From Bacillota bacterium (GTDB lineage: Bacteria > Bacillota > Clostridia > Acetivibrionales > JAEXSP01): a DNA stretch of 64,000 bases. The translations under genes were made by a program, and so were the position numbers. Below, one piece after another: positions 8,988-18,387 of the stretch. The notes below the pieces were generated by a model, which was given only the letters and a program-made list of their open reading frames with translations, had not been told where the DNA came from and searched no databases. Positions within the stretch are counted from its first letter, which is position 1. Each line of letters begins with the position of its first letter. The stretch covers positions 1-64,000 of the forward strand of contig JAEXSP010000036.1 of assembly GCA_023453795.1 (NCBI GenBank), written 5' to 3'.

Positions 8988-10349
8988 ATGAAACTGCCGG
9001 AAGATTTTTTATATAGAATGAAGGCCCTTTTAGAAGAAAAAGAATATGAGGAATTTTTAAAGTCTTATGAAAAACCAAGGTATTATGGGCTTAGAGTCAA
9101 TACTTTAAAAATAAGTGTAGAGGATTTTCTGAAGATATCTCCGTTTGAGCTTGAACCGATACCGTGGACTAAAGACGGCTTTTATTATAAAGAAGGAGAG
9201 AACCCCGGAAAACATCCGTATTACTATGCCGGGCTGTACTATATACAAGAACCCAGTGCAATGTTCCCAGGTGCAATTATTGATGCAAGGCCCGGAGAAC
9301 GGATTCTGGATCTTTGCGCTGCTCCCGGAGGGAAGACAGTTCAAATGGCCGCAGGAATGAAGGGGCAGGGGCTGCTTGTAGCTAATGATATTAATTCCGA
9401 CAGGGTAAAAGCCCTTGTGAAAAATATTGAATTGTGCGGAGTAAAAAATGCAATCGTTACCAATGAAACACCCGAGAGGCTTGCGAAAAATTTCGCAGGT
9501 TATTTTGACAAGATTCTTGTTGATGCTCCGTGTTCGGGGGAAGGCATGTTCCGCAAGGATGAGGAAGCAGCAAGAAGCTGGGCGAATTTCAAGTGTGAAA
9601 AGTGTGCCGGCATGCAATGGGATATATTGAAGCATGTAGATAAGATGCTTGCTCCAAATGGAGTTATTGTTTATTCAACTTGTACATTTTCACCCGAAGA
9701 AGACGAAAAAATGATATCAAACTTTATTAATGTGTATACAGACTATGAGGTTTTGGATATTCCGAGGGTAAACGGTATTGAAAAGGGCAGGCCTGACTGG
9801 TCTGACGGCAATGAACAGCTTTCGAAGACGGCTCGGCTTTGGCCCCACAAATTGAAAGGGGAAGGCCACTTTACGGCAATGCTGAAAAAAAGCGGGGACC
9901 GCCTTTCGGAATCAATAAACGACATTGCGCATAAATATAACTTGGAGGACGGGTTCGGAGAATTTATAAAGGAGAACCTGAATACTGAATTTGAGGGCTG
10001 CTTTAGTACAAAAGGAAACAATCTATACTGTCTGCCTGTTAAAGCTCCGGATTTGAGTGGACTTAAGGTAGCAAAGTTCGGCTGGTACCTGGGAGAATTC
10101 ATAAAGAACAAGTTTGAGCCATCGCATTCACTGGTTATTTCACTAAAAAAGGAAGAGCTTAAGAACTGCTTGAGCCTGGACTCAACCTCAAGGGAAGTAA
10201 TAAGCTATCTGAAAGGTGAGACTCTGATGATAGAAGGCAAACGCGGATTGGCTGCGATTTGTGTTGACGGCTATACTCTCGGATGGGCAAAACAGACCGG
10301 AGATATGCTTAAGAATATGTATCCAAAAGGGTGGAGAAAGATGAACTAA
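8988..10349 (+). CDS. rsmF: 16S rRNA m5C methyltransferase, NOL1/NOP2/sun family (RsmF-like)
   Basis: S-adenosylmethionine-dependent RNA cytosine-C5 methyltransferase. The Rossmann domain shows LDLCAAPGGKTVQMA (SAM motif I), the DAPCSGEGMFRKD motif with the proton-transfer cysteine, and YSTCTFSPEEDE with the catalytic cysteine. The roughly 150-residue C-terminal extension matches the RsmF/YebU-type RNA-binding tail rather than the shorter RsmB architecture. It is first of three consecutive RNA-modification-like genes. A TATAAT box lies about 30 bases upstream of the start in a short leader. Confidence 0.88.
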   Translation: MKLPEDFLYRMKALLEEKEYEEFLKSYEKPRYYGLRVNTLKISVEDFLKISPFELEPIPWTKDGFYYKEGENPGKHPYYYAGLYYIQEPSAMFPGAIIDARPGERILDLCAAPGGKTVQMAAGMKGQGLLVANDINSDRVKALVKNIELCGVKNAIVTNETPERLAKNFAGYFDKILVDAPCSGEGMFRKDEEAARSWANFKCEKCAGMQWDILKHVDKMLAPNGVIVYSTCTFSPEEDEKMISNFINVYTDYEVLDIPRVNGIEKGRPDWSDGNEQLSKTARLWPHKLKGEGHFTAMLKKSGDRLSESINDIAHKYNLEDGFGEFIKENLNTEFEGCFSTKGNNLYCLPVKAPDLSGLKVAKFGWYLGEFIKNKFEPSHSLVISLKKEELKNCLSLDSTSREVISYLKGETLMIEGKRGLAAICVDGYTLGWAKQTGDMLKNMYPKGWRKMN

Positions 10350-10408
10350 GCAAGAAATTATAATTAATATTATGTGAAACATTCAGTAATAGATATAAGG
10401 AGTGATTT

Positions 10409-11137
10409 ATGCGAACGACACAAAGATTAGATAAAATACTTTCAAATTCAGGTTACGGCACCAGAAGAGAAATAAAACAATTGCTGAAAGACGGCTTAGT
10501 AGCGGTTGATGGAACCGTAGTAAAGGACGGATCAACCCATGTAGACCCTGCAGGCAGTAAAATAGAGGTTTGTGGCGATCTGTTGAACTATAGGGAATTT
10601 ATTTATTTAATGATGAACAAGCCTGACAGTGTAATTTCAGCAACCTTTGACAATAAGCTGAAAACCGTTGCGGACATATTGCCTGAGAAGTACAGGAATT
10701 TCGAACTGTTCCCTGCCGGAAGGCTGGATATAGACACCGAAGGTCTTCTTTTGATGACTAATGACGGACAGCTTGCTCATAACCTACTTTCACCTAAAAA
10801 ACATGTCCCCAAAAAATACTTCTCCATTATTGATTCCAAAGTAACAGAGGAAGATATAGAAAAATTCGGCGATGGGATTACCTTAGAGGATGGCTACAAG
10901 ACAATGCCTGCAGAATTAGTTGTTTTAAACGACGGGGATTTGTCGGAAATCGAACTCATCATACACGAAGGAAAGTTTCACCAGGTGAAAAGAATGTTTG
11001 AAGCTGTCGGAAAGCGTGTCAAGTATCTCAAAAGAATCGAAATGGGCACCCTGAAGCTGGATGAAAGCCTCAGCCCGGGAGAATGCAGAGAACTGACAGA
11101 CGAAGAAGTGAACTTGCTCAAGCAAATTGACAAATAA
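10409..11137 (+). CDS. rsuA: Pseudouridine synthase, RsuA/RluB family
   Basis: A 242-residue enzyme with an N-terminal S4 RNA-binding domain (RLDKILSNSGYGTRREIKQL, about residues 5-60) and the RsuA-family catalytic domain with the signature GRLDIDTEGLLLMTNDG containing the catalytic aspartate. This size and arrangement match RsuA, which makes pseudouridine in the 16S rRNA; an RluB-like role on 23S rRNA cannot be excluded. It follows the rRNA methyltransferase by 59 bases with a good AAGGAGTG site and is probably co-transcribed. Confidence 0.88.
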   Translation: MRTTQRLDKILSNSGYGTRREIKQLLKDGLVAVDGTVVKDGSTHVDPAGSKIEVCGDLLNYREFIYLMMNKPDSVISATFDNKLKTVADILPEKYRNFELFPAGRLDIDTEGLLLMTNDGQLAHNLLSPKKHVPKKYFSIIDSKVTEEDIEKFGDGITLEDGYKTMPAELVVLNDGDLSEIELIIHEGKFHQVKRMFEAVGKRVKYLKRIEMGTLKLDESLSPGECRELTDEEVNLLKQIDK

Positions 11138-11188
11138 TTATGAGGGGTAGACTCCAAAGACCTACTAAAAGTAATAGGAGAAGGCTAT

Positions 11189-12355
11189 ATGAACAAACAG
11201 AGCATTCAAAAGTTATCCCTGTTTTTAACAGGACTTGAACAAAGAATTATCGATAATATCCAATTCGTAAAAAGAATATCGGCTGCTTTCAAGTCCGGAA
11301 CAAAGGAATATAACGCAAACATTACTCCGGCAGAAGGCAAATTGAAAATTTATTTTAACGGAAATACGGAAACGATTGAGCCTTCGTGGCTTTCGGTGCG
11401 TATTTCAAAGTACGCCGAGAATTATGACAGTCTTGTATTCACTTATGAAGAGAGGGGTACTACTATCATAATAGAGGCAGATAATAAAAATGTAAAAATG
11501 CACTCAAAGGACAATAATACAGAAATCGCTGCAAAGCAGCACAACGAAACATCTCATATAGGCAACAGGGAGTATTATATAAAAATAGGCAAAGCGGATG
11601 ATCTTTTAAAAGAAATAGGGATACTGGGCCATGACGGAAAAATTAAAAACGACATGATCAGGAAGTATAACCAGATAGACCATTTTGTTGAATTGATAAG
11701 CGACATGCTTAAGGACATGGCAAACAAGCTTGACTCTATTACTGTCCTGGATTGCGGATGCGGCAAGTCATACCTGACTTTTGTACTCAATTATTATATT
11801 AAGGAGGTTCTGAAGAAGCCCTGCCATTTTATCGGATTGGATTATTCAAAGGGTGTAATAGAAGCTTCAAAAAAGATGGCGAAGAACCTTGGCTATAACA
11901 ATATGGAATTTAAAGTTACCGACATAAGAGATTATACTGCTTTAAACAAGATAAACATGGTAATCAGCCTACATGCCTGTGATACTGCTACCGATGAGGC
12001 TTTAGCCCTTGCAATAAGAAACAATGTCGATACGATGGTAATGGTTCCCTGTTGTCATCGGGAATTGCTTAACCAGTATTCCCTGCCTCAATTTGAAGGT
12101 GTCATCAAACACGGAGTTCTTAAAGCGAGGATAGCCGATGCACTGACAGACGGCCTGAGGGCTTTGATGCTGGAAGCATTGGGATATAAGGTATCTGTTG
12201 TAGAATACATATCACCCCTTGAGACCCCAAAGAATATAATGATCAGGGCTGAAAAGACTGCACAGGTTAACAAGAAGCTGCTTGCAGAATATAGAAATCT
12301 AAAATCCATATTGAAAGTAAACCCAACACTCGAAAAACTGCTGAATATGGATTAA
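11189..12355 (+). CDS. SAM-dependent methyltransferase of the GSTCD/METTL25-like type
   Basis: A 388-residue protein. The first 150 residues are variable and may bind RNA. The class I methyltransferase domain starts at about residue 180 with VLDCGCGKSYLTFVLNYY (motif I), then FIGLDYSKG (motif II) and a conserved ISLHACDTATDEAL plus MVMVPCCHRELL. The H-A-C-D and P-C-C-H motifs are typical of Methyltransf_32 proteins. Substrate unknown; its position behind two rRNA-modifying genes suggests an RNA target. A GGAG ribosome site precedes the ATG at good spacing. Confidence 0.75.
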   Translation: MNKQSIQKLSLFLTGLEQRIIDNIQFVKRISAAFKSGTKEYNANITPAEGKLKIYFNGNTETIEPSWLSVRISKYAENYDSLVFTYEERGTTIIIEADNKNVKMHSKDNNTEIAAKQHNETSHIGNREYYIKIGKADDLLKEIGILGHDGKIKNDMIRKYNQIDHFVELISDMLKDMANKLDSITVLDCGCGKSYLTFVLNYYIKEVLKKPCHFIGLDYSKGVIEASKKMAKNLGYNNMEFKVTDIRDYTALNKINMVISLHACDTATDEALALAIRNNVDTMVMVPCCHRELLNQYSLPQFEGVIKHGVLKARIADALTDGLRALMLEALGYKVSVVEYISPLETPKNIMIRAEKTAQVNKKLLAEYRNLKSILKVNPTLEKLLNMD

Positions 12356-12643
12356 TTTGCCTGTTTTACTTGAATAATGCATAATTTGTGTTATAATAAT
12401 CATGGAATAAAACATAAGTCCTATGATTCTTCTCACATTTCCAAAGTGGAATTAATATTTCACATATGAAGAAGATTAAGCTTTTACTGCTTAGGCTTGT
12501 TTCTGAATGTTTTCATACTTAAACTGAAGAACGTAAGATGACTCATGTAAATTCAAGTTAATGTCTCATTAACAAAACGCTGCTGCAGAATAATCAAAAA
12601 ATTTTATTAATTACTTAATTTAAATTCACAAGGAGGAAAAATA

Positions 12644-13108
12644 ATGGTTGCAAAAGCACAAAAATATGATGAAAATGGCGTAAAGGTTTCAAAGGCGACT
12701 ATTTATGCAGGTGATGAAATTACTGTATCCTATTACGGATTGCTGGCACAGAGCGGGGCAAATGATGTATATGTACATTTTGGCTTCGGCGATGAATGGG
12801 AGTCAAAGGATTTAGTTCAGATGACTCTGGAGGATGGGATTTTTAAAGCTGACATTAAGGTCGAAAAACCGGGAACATTAAACATAGCTTTTAAAGACTG
12901 TGCAGAAAACTGGGATAACAACTCCACTCAGAATTACTCATTCAAGGTTTCAAAAAAGGCTGCAGCTAAAGCGGTAAAAAAGGAAGCAAAGCCTGCAGCT
13001 AAAGAGGTAAAAAAGGCAGCAAAAACTATAAAGAAGGAAACAAAACCTGTAAAAAAAGAAACATCAAAAAAGGCAGCCGCACCTAAAAAAAAGGCAACCG
13101 TGAAATAG
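12644..13108 (+). CDS. CBM25-like carbohydrate-binding domain with a Lys/Ala-rich tail
   Basis: Residues 1-100 resemble the starch-binding CBM25/CBM53 fold (YAGDEITVSYYGLLA, VYVHFGFGDEW with an exposed tryptophan, and DNNSTQNYSFKV at the end). Residues 101-154 are a low-complexity tail of Lys, Ala, Pro, Thr and Glu with repeated PAAKEVKKAAK-type units like histone H1 or bacterial AlgP-like tails. There is no signal peptide, so the protein is probably cytoplasmic and may bind glycogen-like polymer while the basic tail contacts nucleic acid or the granule. The ribosome site AAGGAGG is very strong. A TATAAT at about 12394 would give a leader of over 200 nt (12356-12643 holds no gene). Confidence 0.7.
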   Translation: MVAKAQKYDENGVKVSKATIYAGDEITVSYYGLLAQSGANDVYVHFGFGDEWESKDLVQMTLEDGIFKADIKVEKPGTLNIAFKDCAENWDNNSTQNYSFKVSKKAAAKAVKKEAKPAAKEVKKAAKTIKKETKPVKKETSKKAAAPKKKATVK

Positions 13109-13262
13109 GACGCAGGCTTAGTAAAACGAGCCTAATGCACTATTTTTTAACTAACTGAGGTATGTTATAATTTAAAAGACAAAGTGACAGAAAAATCAAC
13201 TTTGATTTTGAAAAGGTGAATAAGCTTTTTGCATTCCTGAAGAATGGGAAGGGGGATTCGAC

Positions 13263-13409
13263 GTGGATAAACCTGAAAACGCAAAAAAGGATTTGAAACT
13301 GAGCAAACTAGACAGAAAAATACTTCTCGCCTACTCCGGAATGCCGCATGAGACCGATGCTGAACCGACAAAAGAAAATACCGCAAACAAAGGAATACCT
13401 AAGCTTTAG
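13263..13409 (+). CDS. Small hypothetical protein, 48 residues
   Basis: GTG start preceded at about 8 bases by a GGGGG-rich ribosome site. The product is highly charged, with KLSKLDRKILLAYSGMPHE in the middle and a Lys/Asn/Thr-rich end. It has no signal or membrane segment and I do not recognise a family. It sits between the CBM25-like gene and a clear terminator, which supports it being a real transcript end. Confidence 0.45.
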   Translation: MDKPENAKKDLKLSKLDRKILLAYSGMPHETDAEPTKENTANKGIPKL

Positions 13410-13467
13410 TTAAAGGGGCATATGCCTCTTTTTATTTATTCATGTAAAAGTATACAAGTGATTTGAG

Positions 13468-13514
13468 GCTATAAAGGTCTATCATACAAGACTTTTTATA
13501 GCTTTTATTTTTTT
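13468..13514 (+). terminator. Rho-independent terminator
   Basis: Imperfect stem GCTATAAAGGTC / GACTTTTTATAGC around an 11-base loop, followed by TTTTATTTTTTT. It separates the small gene from cbiQ. Confidence 0.75.
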
Positions 13515-13620
13515 GCAGAATATTATACAATATCATTTCAGGGTTATATTTTATCTGAAAGCTGCAGGTATTCTATCTGCATTAAAAAAAGAAGAGACTG
13601 GAGTTCCGAAATAAAGTGAT

Positions 13621-14433
13621 ATGAACAAATTATCCGACATGCCTGATTGGCTGGCAAATGATGAAGAATACATACCTGTTTCAGATAAGGATACTTTTAT
13701 AAATAAAACAGTGCTTGCTTTACTTGGTATCCTTTCAAAAATAAAATATCAAGGCAATAAAACCGACATATTCGGGCTGGATGCATCTTTAAAGGTTATT
13801 TTTACCATACTCCTTATTGCGATTACATCTATTTCAAAAAGTTTTATATTTGTTATTATAATAGGAGTCTACCTGCTTCTGCAATTAAGCTTGCTGCAAG
13901 GTGAAGAAATCCTTAAGATACTTAAGGTCAGCCTGGTTGTAACCGGCTTTGCATTTATTATACTTCTGCCGGCATTATTCTATGGGAACAGTTACAGCTG
14001 CATTATGATATCCTCCAAGGTTTTTACAAATGTGACGGCTGTCGGAATACTGTCGCACACTACAAAGTGGACCGGCATTACAGGTGCTTTCAAAAGATTT
14101 TTTATTCCCGACATTTTCATACTGGTATTTGATATTACAATCAAATATATCGTGATGTTGGGCGAGTTTTCATTAAGTATGCTTTATTCACTTAAACTCA
14201 GGTCTGTGGGCAGAAACAGGAGCAAATATACTTCGCTTTCCGGGATAGCAGGCACTATGTTTATCAAGTCAAGGGAAATGGCAGAAGATATGTATTCTGC
14301 AATGGAATTGAGGGGCTTTACAGGTGAGTACAAAATCATTAGAAAATCAAATCGAAAGCTTTCCGATTTTATTTATATTGCTGTCAATATAGCAATATTT
14401 ATTATCTTTATATATTTTGAGAGGTTGAAATGA
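13621..14433 (+). CDS. cbiQ: ECF transporter transmembrane (T) subunit, CbiQ-like
   Basis: A 270-residue membrane protein with about five hydrophobic segments (two between residues 60 and 100, one near 105-125, others around 165-190 and 248-266). The cytoplasmic coupling region contains the characteristic SLKLRSVGRNR and SAMELRGFTGEYK segments, the A-R-G motifs that contact the ATPases. It overlaps the ATPase gene by 4 bases (ATGA), so the two are translationally coupled. No substrate-capture subunit (CbiM/CbiN) precedes it. Confidence 0.87.
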   Translation: MNKLSDMPDWLANDEEYIPVSDKDTFINKTVLALLGILSKIKYQGNKTDIFGLDASLKVIFTILLIAITSISKSFIFVIIIGVYLLLQLSLLQGEEILKILKVSLVVTGFAFIILLPALFYGNSYSCIMISSKVFTNVTAVGILSHTTKWTGITGAFKRFFIPDIFILVFDITIKYIVMLGEFSLSMLYSLKLRSVGRNRSKYTSLSGIAGTMFIKSREMAEDMYSAMELRGFTGEYKIIRKSNRKLSDFIYIAVNIAIFIIFIYFERLK

Positions 14434-15215
14434 TATCTATAGAGAATGTTTCATATTCCTATGAAGGAATAAAAGCACTGAACGGAATAAGCATAGCTAT
14501 TGCAAAGGGTGAGGCGGTAGCGCTTATGGGAGCCAACGGGTGTGGAAAATCAACTCTGCTTAAGCTCATAAACGGGATTATAACACCTGATTCAGGGTGT
14601 TATAAATTTGACAGTGAAGAAATCACAGCAAAGAAGCTGAATGTTGGTGAATTTTCAAAAAGGTTTCACCAGAGGATAGGCTTCGTATTCCAGAATTCAG
14701 ATACTCAGCTTTTCTGCGCAGAGGTCTTCGATGAAATTGCGTTTGGTCCAAGACAGATGGGGCTGGATGAAACGGAAGTTCAGAAACGTGTTGAGGATTG
14801 CTTGAACCTTCTCGACATACAGGGCTTAAGGGACAGGCAGCCATATCATTTGAGCGGGGGGGAAAAACGCAAAGTTGCGATTGCCTGCGTGTTGGCTCTC
14901 AATCCGGAGGTGCTCGTACTGGATGAGCCTATGAATGGGCTTGACCCAAGGATGCAGCGCTGGCTGGTGGAATTCCTTGTGAAGCTGAACAGAGCAGGAA
15001 AGACCTTGATTACTTCGACTCATAATCTGGAGCTTGTTCAAGAGATTTCAGACAGGGCGGTTATTTTTGATCAAAACCATAAGATAGCCGCAGATGGGAA
15101 AACCTGTGAAATATTAGCAGATATAGAGCTTTTGAAACGGGTGAATCTTGTTGACGAATATTATCACAGGCATGGGGATGGACACCATGCGCACTACCAT
15201 TTGCATAATTTTTAG
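14430..15215 (+). CDS. cbiO: ECF transporter ATP-binding subunit, CbiO-like
   Basis: ATPase driving a cobalt, nickel or vitamin ECF transporter. Walker A is GANGCGKST (about residue 35-43), Q-loop VFQNSDTQLF, signature YHLSGGEKRKVAIA, Walker B VLVLDEPMNGLDP and switch histidine STHNLEL. The FQNSDTQLF sequence is typical of CbiO/EcfA ATPases. The C-terminus ends in a histidine cluster (HRHGDGHHAHYHLHNF) that may bind Ni or Co and supports a metal substrate. A single ATPase gene implies a homodimer. Confidence 0.9.
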   Translation: MISIENVSYSYEGIKALNGISIAIAKGEAVALMGANGCGKSTLLKLINGIITPDSGCYKFDSEEITAKKLNVGEFSKRFHQRIGFVFQNSDTQLFCAEVFDEIAFGPRQMGLDETEVQKRVEDCLNLLDIQGLRDRQPYHLSGGEKRKVAIACVLALNPEVLVLDEPMNGLDPRMQRWLVEFLVKLNRAGKTLITSTHNLELVQEISDRAVIFDQNHKIAADGKTCEILADIELLKRVNLVDEYYHRHGDGHHAHYHLHNF

Positions 15216-15401
15216 TACATTTTTACCTAAGAGAATGTAAATATACGAAAATTAGAGAATTATTTATTAATTTCGTAACTAAATTGTAAATATTAGTTGT
15301 CTTTCACAGGATATAATCAATTTTAGACATATCAGTGAAGTTATGATACAATTTTACTGCATATGGAATTATTACTAAACTTTTTACTTACGGAGGACTA
15401 T

Positions 15402-17783
15402 ATGTTAAGAAAAAAATTTGTTAGCTGGATAATATTATGTGCTGTTTTAGTTTTCTGCTGTCCGTTTCTACCTGTTAGCGCAGCAGCACCTACAATACAG
15501 ATACTGCTTAATGGGGAACCGCTTACGCTGAAATACCCGCTTGTGGTTGATGCCGGAACAGTACTTGCGCCAATGAAATCGTTTTGCGATAGTCTGGATT
15601 CTTATTACAGCTATAATTCTGAAACAAAAACAATTATTGCTGAAAAGAAAAAGGATTCGGTTAAACTTCTCCTTGGAAGCAAAGTCGGATACCTGAACGG
15701 GGAAACTGTCAAGCTTTCTGCCAATCCTAGAATTATAAATAATAATGTATATGCACCATTAGAATTTGTATGCAGTTCTTTCGGGTATACATATGAATTG
15801 AATAAGGAAACGAATGTTATAAATATTTCAAAGAGCGATACTGCGGAGCAAAGAGGTAATGCATCCGGAAATATTGCGAATTGTGGATATTCATGCATTA
15901 AAGGCGATTGGGTATATGTATCGCTCTATTCAGGTGTTTATAAAATGAAAAAAGATGGTTCGGAAAGCGTACAGCTTATTGATTCTCCTGTCACCTATTT
16001 AAATGTTGTAGGCGATTGGATATATTACTCATATAGTGATGAGGATGAAAATTCGGGAATTTTCAGAATGAAACCTGACGGCAGTTCAAAGAAAGTACTT
16101 ATAAAGGATGATACATCATATATAAGTATTATTGATGACTGGATGTATTATATTAATAATTCTGACAAAAGTGCGCCATATAAAGTCAGACTTGACGGAA
16201 AAGGGAATAAAAGAATCAAGGATATTTCTTTGGGTGAATTAACAATAGATAATGGATGGCTTTATTATGAAAAGCTTAAAGATACTGCTATCTACAAGAT
16301 GAGGACAAGCGGATCAGATGTACTAAAAATTACAGATAATGCACAAAAAACTTATTCATTCATAAATAAAGCCGGTGATTGGATATATTACATAGGTACT
16401 AAAAGCGGGAATACAGGCATATATAAAGTAAAAGCTGATGGAACCGGCAGAATGATGCTGATTGAGGGAGATATATCCTGCATTAATTATTCAGATGGAT
16501 TCTTGTATTATGCGGATAAAGACGGAGGTATATATAAAATAAATGAGCAGAAACATCAATATAGTAAACTAGACAGTGCAATAAGTAAGGGTAAAATCGA
16601 AATTAATGTTACTGATAATTGGTTATACTATTATACCCATTCAGATGATATTGACAATGATTATAGAGTAAAAGATGACGGCTCTGTGAAACAAAAATTC
16701 AAAGAAGATGGTTCTATTCAGGAGCTTTATTCAAAAGAGCCGGGTGATAGCAATGTTATCAGTAAACCGATTACTCTTAGCGATACCCAGAATTCAACGG
16801 ATAAAACACTCAAGGAAGTCGTAAAAATGAAGAATGCGGTTGCGAAAATAGGGATATATGACGAAGATGGTAATGAAGTTGCTTCTGGTAGCGGATTTAA
16901 CATAAAAAGCGATGGAGTCGTTATTACCAATTTTCATGTAATTCAAGGAGCATATTCGATTAAGTGTACTTTTGAAGATGATAAAACCTATGATATTGAT
17001 TACATATTAAATTATAATCAGATAAAAGACATTGCAATTCTGCAATTAAAAAATGCAAAGGATTTACCTGTTGTAAATCTCGGGAATTCGGATAAAGTCG
17101 AACTGGCAGATGCGGTAGTGACAATCGGAAATCCTTATGACTTTCAAAACACTATATCCACAGGGATTATAAGCGGATTAAGGAATATTTTCGGAATAAA
17201 ATATCTGCAAACGAATGCGGCTATTTCTCCGGGAAGCAGCGGGGGGCCATTATTTGACATGAAGGGCAATGTTATTGGCATGACATCAATGTATATATCC
17301 GGTTCTCAAAATCTTAACCTGGCAGTACCTATTAACTCAGTAAAAAGCCTTTTCAGCAGCAGCCGCGTTATATCACCTTCGGAGGCCAATAATTATGATA
17401 TAAAAATTCAAGAGTTCGAGGACAATGGCAGTATGTCTGAGGCAAATGAAATTATGCTTGATAAAGAAATTTATGGGGCAATAGACGGAAATAAAGATGA
17501 AGATTATTTTAAGCTGACATTGGACAGTAAACAAAACATTTTGTTATTTGGAGTGCTCGAATCATCAGATGAAAAAATGGATGGAGCAAAAGATTTCAGT
17601 ATGATTCTCTGCGATGAGAGCGGAACAGAAATAACAAAAAGTACAATAGTAACGGAGCAAAAAGTTCGCCTCCAAAAAATATCTCAACAGCTTGATAAAG
17701 GAACATATTACATTAAGGTTAAAAAAACAGCTGCAACAGATCCAGACTATTCAGAATATTCAATATTAGCTGTTACGGAATAA
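15402..17783 (+). CDS. Secreted HtrA-like serine protease with N-terminal stalk and beta-propeller-like domain
   Basis: About 793 residues from ATG at 15402, which follows ACGGAGGA; an upstream ATG at 15363 has no ribosome site. Signal peptide 1-30 ends in VSAAA. Next is a copper-amine-oxidase-N-like domain (about 35-140, ILLNGEPLTL and NNVYAPLEFVCSSFG), a region of repeated GDWIYY/KMKPDGS units (DUF5050-like, about 155-440), then a trypsin-like protease with HVIQGA (His), IKDIAILQL (Asp) and SPGSSGGPLF (catalytic Ser near 611), and finally a PPC-like domain with DEDYFKLTL and GTYYIKVKK. No PDZ domain is visible. Probably extracellular or wall-attached quality control; alone in its transcript. 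Confidence 0.82.
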   Translation: MLRKKFVSWIILCAVLVFCCPFLPVSAAAPTIQILLNGEPLTLKYPLVVDAGTVLAPMKSFCDSLDSYYSYNSETKTIIAEKKKDSVKLLLGSKVGYLNGETVKLSANPRIINNNVYAPLEFVCSSFGYTYELNKETNVINISKSDTAEQRGNASGNIANCGYSCIKGDWVYVSLYSGVYKMKKDGSESVQLIDSPVTYLNVVGDWIYYSYSDEDENSGIFRMKPDGSSKKVLIKDDTSYISIIDDWMYYINNSDKSAPYKVRLDGKGNKRIKDISLGELTIDNGWLYYEKLKDTAIYKMRTSGSDVLKITDNAQKTYSFINKAGDWIYYIGTKSGNTGIYKVKADGTGRMMLIEGDISCINYSDGFLYYADKDGGIYKINEQKHQYSKLDSAISKGKIEINVTDNWLYYYTHSDDIDNDYRVKDDGSVKQKFKEDGSIQELYSKEPGDSNVISKPITLSDTQNSTDKTLKEVVKMKNAVAKIGIYDEDGNEVASGSGFNIKSDGVVITNFHVIQGAYSIKCTFEDDKTYDIDYILNYNQIKDIAILQLKNAKDLPVVNLGNSDKVELADAVVTIGNPYDFQNTISTGIISGLRNIFGIKYLQTNAAISPGSSGGPLFDMKGNVIGMTSMYISGSQNLNLAVPINSVKSLFSSSRVISPSEANNYDIKIQEFEDNGSMSEANEIMLDKEIYGAIDGNKDEDYFKLTLDSKQNILLFGVLESSDEKMDGAKDFSMILCDESGTEITKSTIVTEQKVRLQKISQQLDKGTYYIKVKKTAATDPDYSEYSILAVTE

Positions 17784-17959
17784 GCATCGGATATATTGAT
17801 AAAAAAGGTGAATTTGTTTGGAACATTCAAAATTGATTGTGGAGTTATGAGTATTTACTATATAAGTTGTTTTGATTTTGAAAGAATAAAGTTTACACAA
17901 AAAGTTTCTCCTAGATCAAAACAAAATTATGTTATAATAATGCAAAGGGGCGTGAAACT

Positions 17960-18202
17960 ATGGAAGACAAATCGTTAGAACTCCTTACAAAGCTGTATTC
18001 CGAGATGAAACAGCAGTTTGACATTGTAAATAAAAAGTTGGATGCGAAGGCGGATAAAACCGACATAATAAGGCTGGAAAATGACCATGGCAAAAAGCTG
18101 GATGCTTTGTTTGACGGCTATAAACAGCATACCGACATTTTGGAACGCATGGAGACAGAGGTGTCAAAGCAGGAAGAAATAATTATGAGACGAGTAAAAT
18201 AG
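17960..18202 (+). CDS. Small coiled-coil protein
   Basis: 80 residues with heptad-like hydrophobic spacing throughout (LLTKLYSEMKQQFDIVNKKL, then DALFDGYKQHTDILERMETEV), predicted entirely helical and highly charged. It resembles short coiled-coil hypothetical proteins that are common in clostridial genomes, some found next to transposons or spore genes. TATAAT sits 30 bases upstream and AAAGGGGCG precedes the ATG, so expression is plausible. No function can be assigned. Confidence 0.65.
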   Translation: MEDKSLELLTKLYSEMKQQFDIVNKKLDAKADKTDIIRLENDHGKKLDALFDGYKQHTDILERMETEVSKQEEIIMRRVK

Positions 18203-18332
18203 ATGAAGCTATATGAACTGGATTCATGTAACTAATGGATTGATCAACTGTACAATGATGCAGAATAGATGTAGAGGTACGAGTCATCAAAGGCGGTAAG
18301 TAATGTGTTTGATCGACAAAACAAGTAAATTT

Positions 18333-18370
18333 AAGAAACGCTGAGAAGGTCAACCTTTCAGCGTTTCTTT
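18333..18370. terminator. Bidirectional terminator between converging transcripts
   Basis: Stem AAGAAACGCTGA/TCAGCGTTTCTT with an inner AGGT/ACCT pairing; T-rich on the right and A-rich on the left. It serves both the coiled-coil gene (plus) and bceB (minus). Confidence 0.85.
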
Positions 18371-18387
18371 GACATATGAGCCAGTTT

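Noticed and set aside
13110..13160. AGGCT/AGCCT hairpin after the CBM25-like gene as a terminator
   Set aside because: The stem is only five base pairs with a long loop, and the T run is displaced, so it is not listed.
17796..17978. 60-residue plus-strand frame after the protease gene
   Set aside because: It overlaps the promoter and start of the coiled-coil gene and resembles no protein family.
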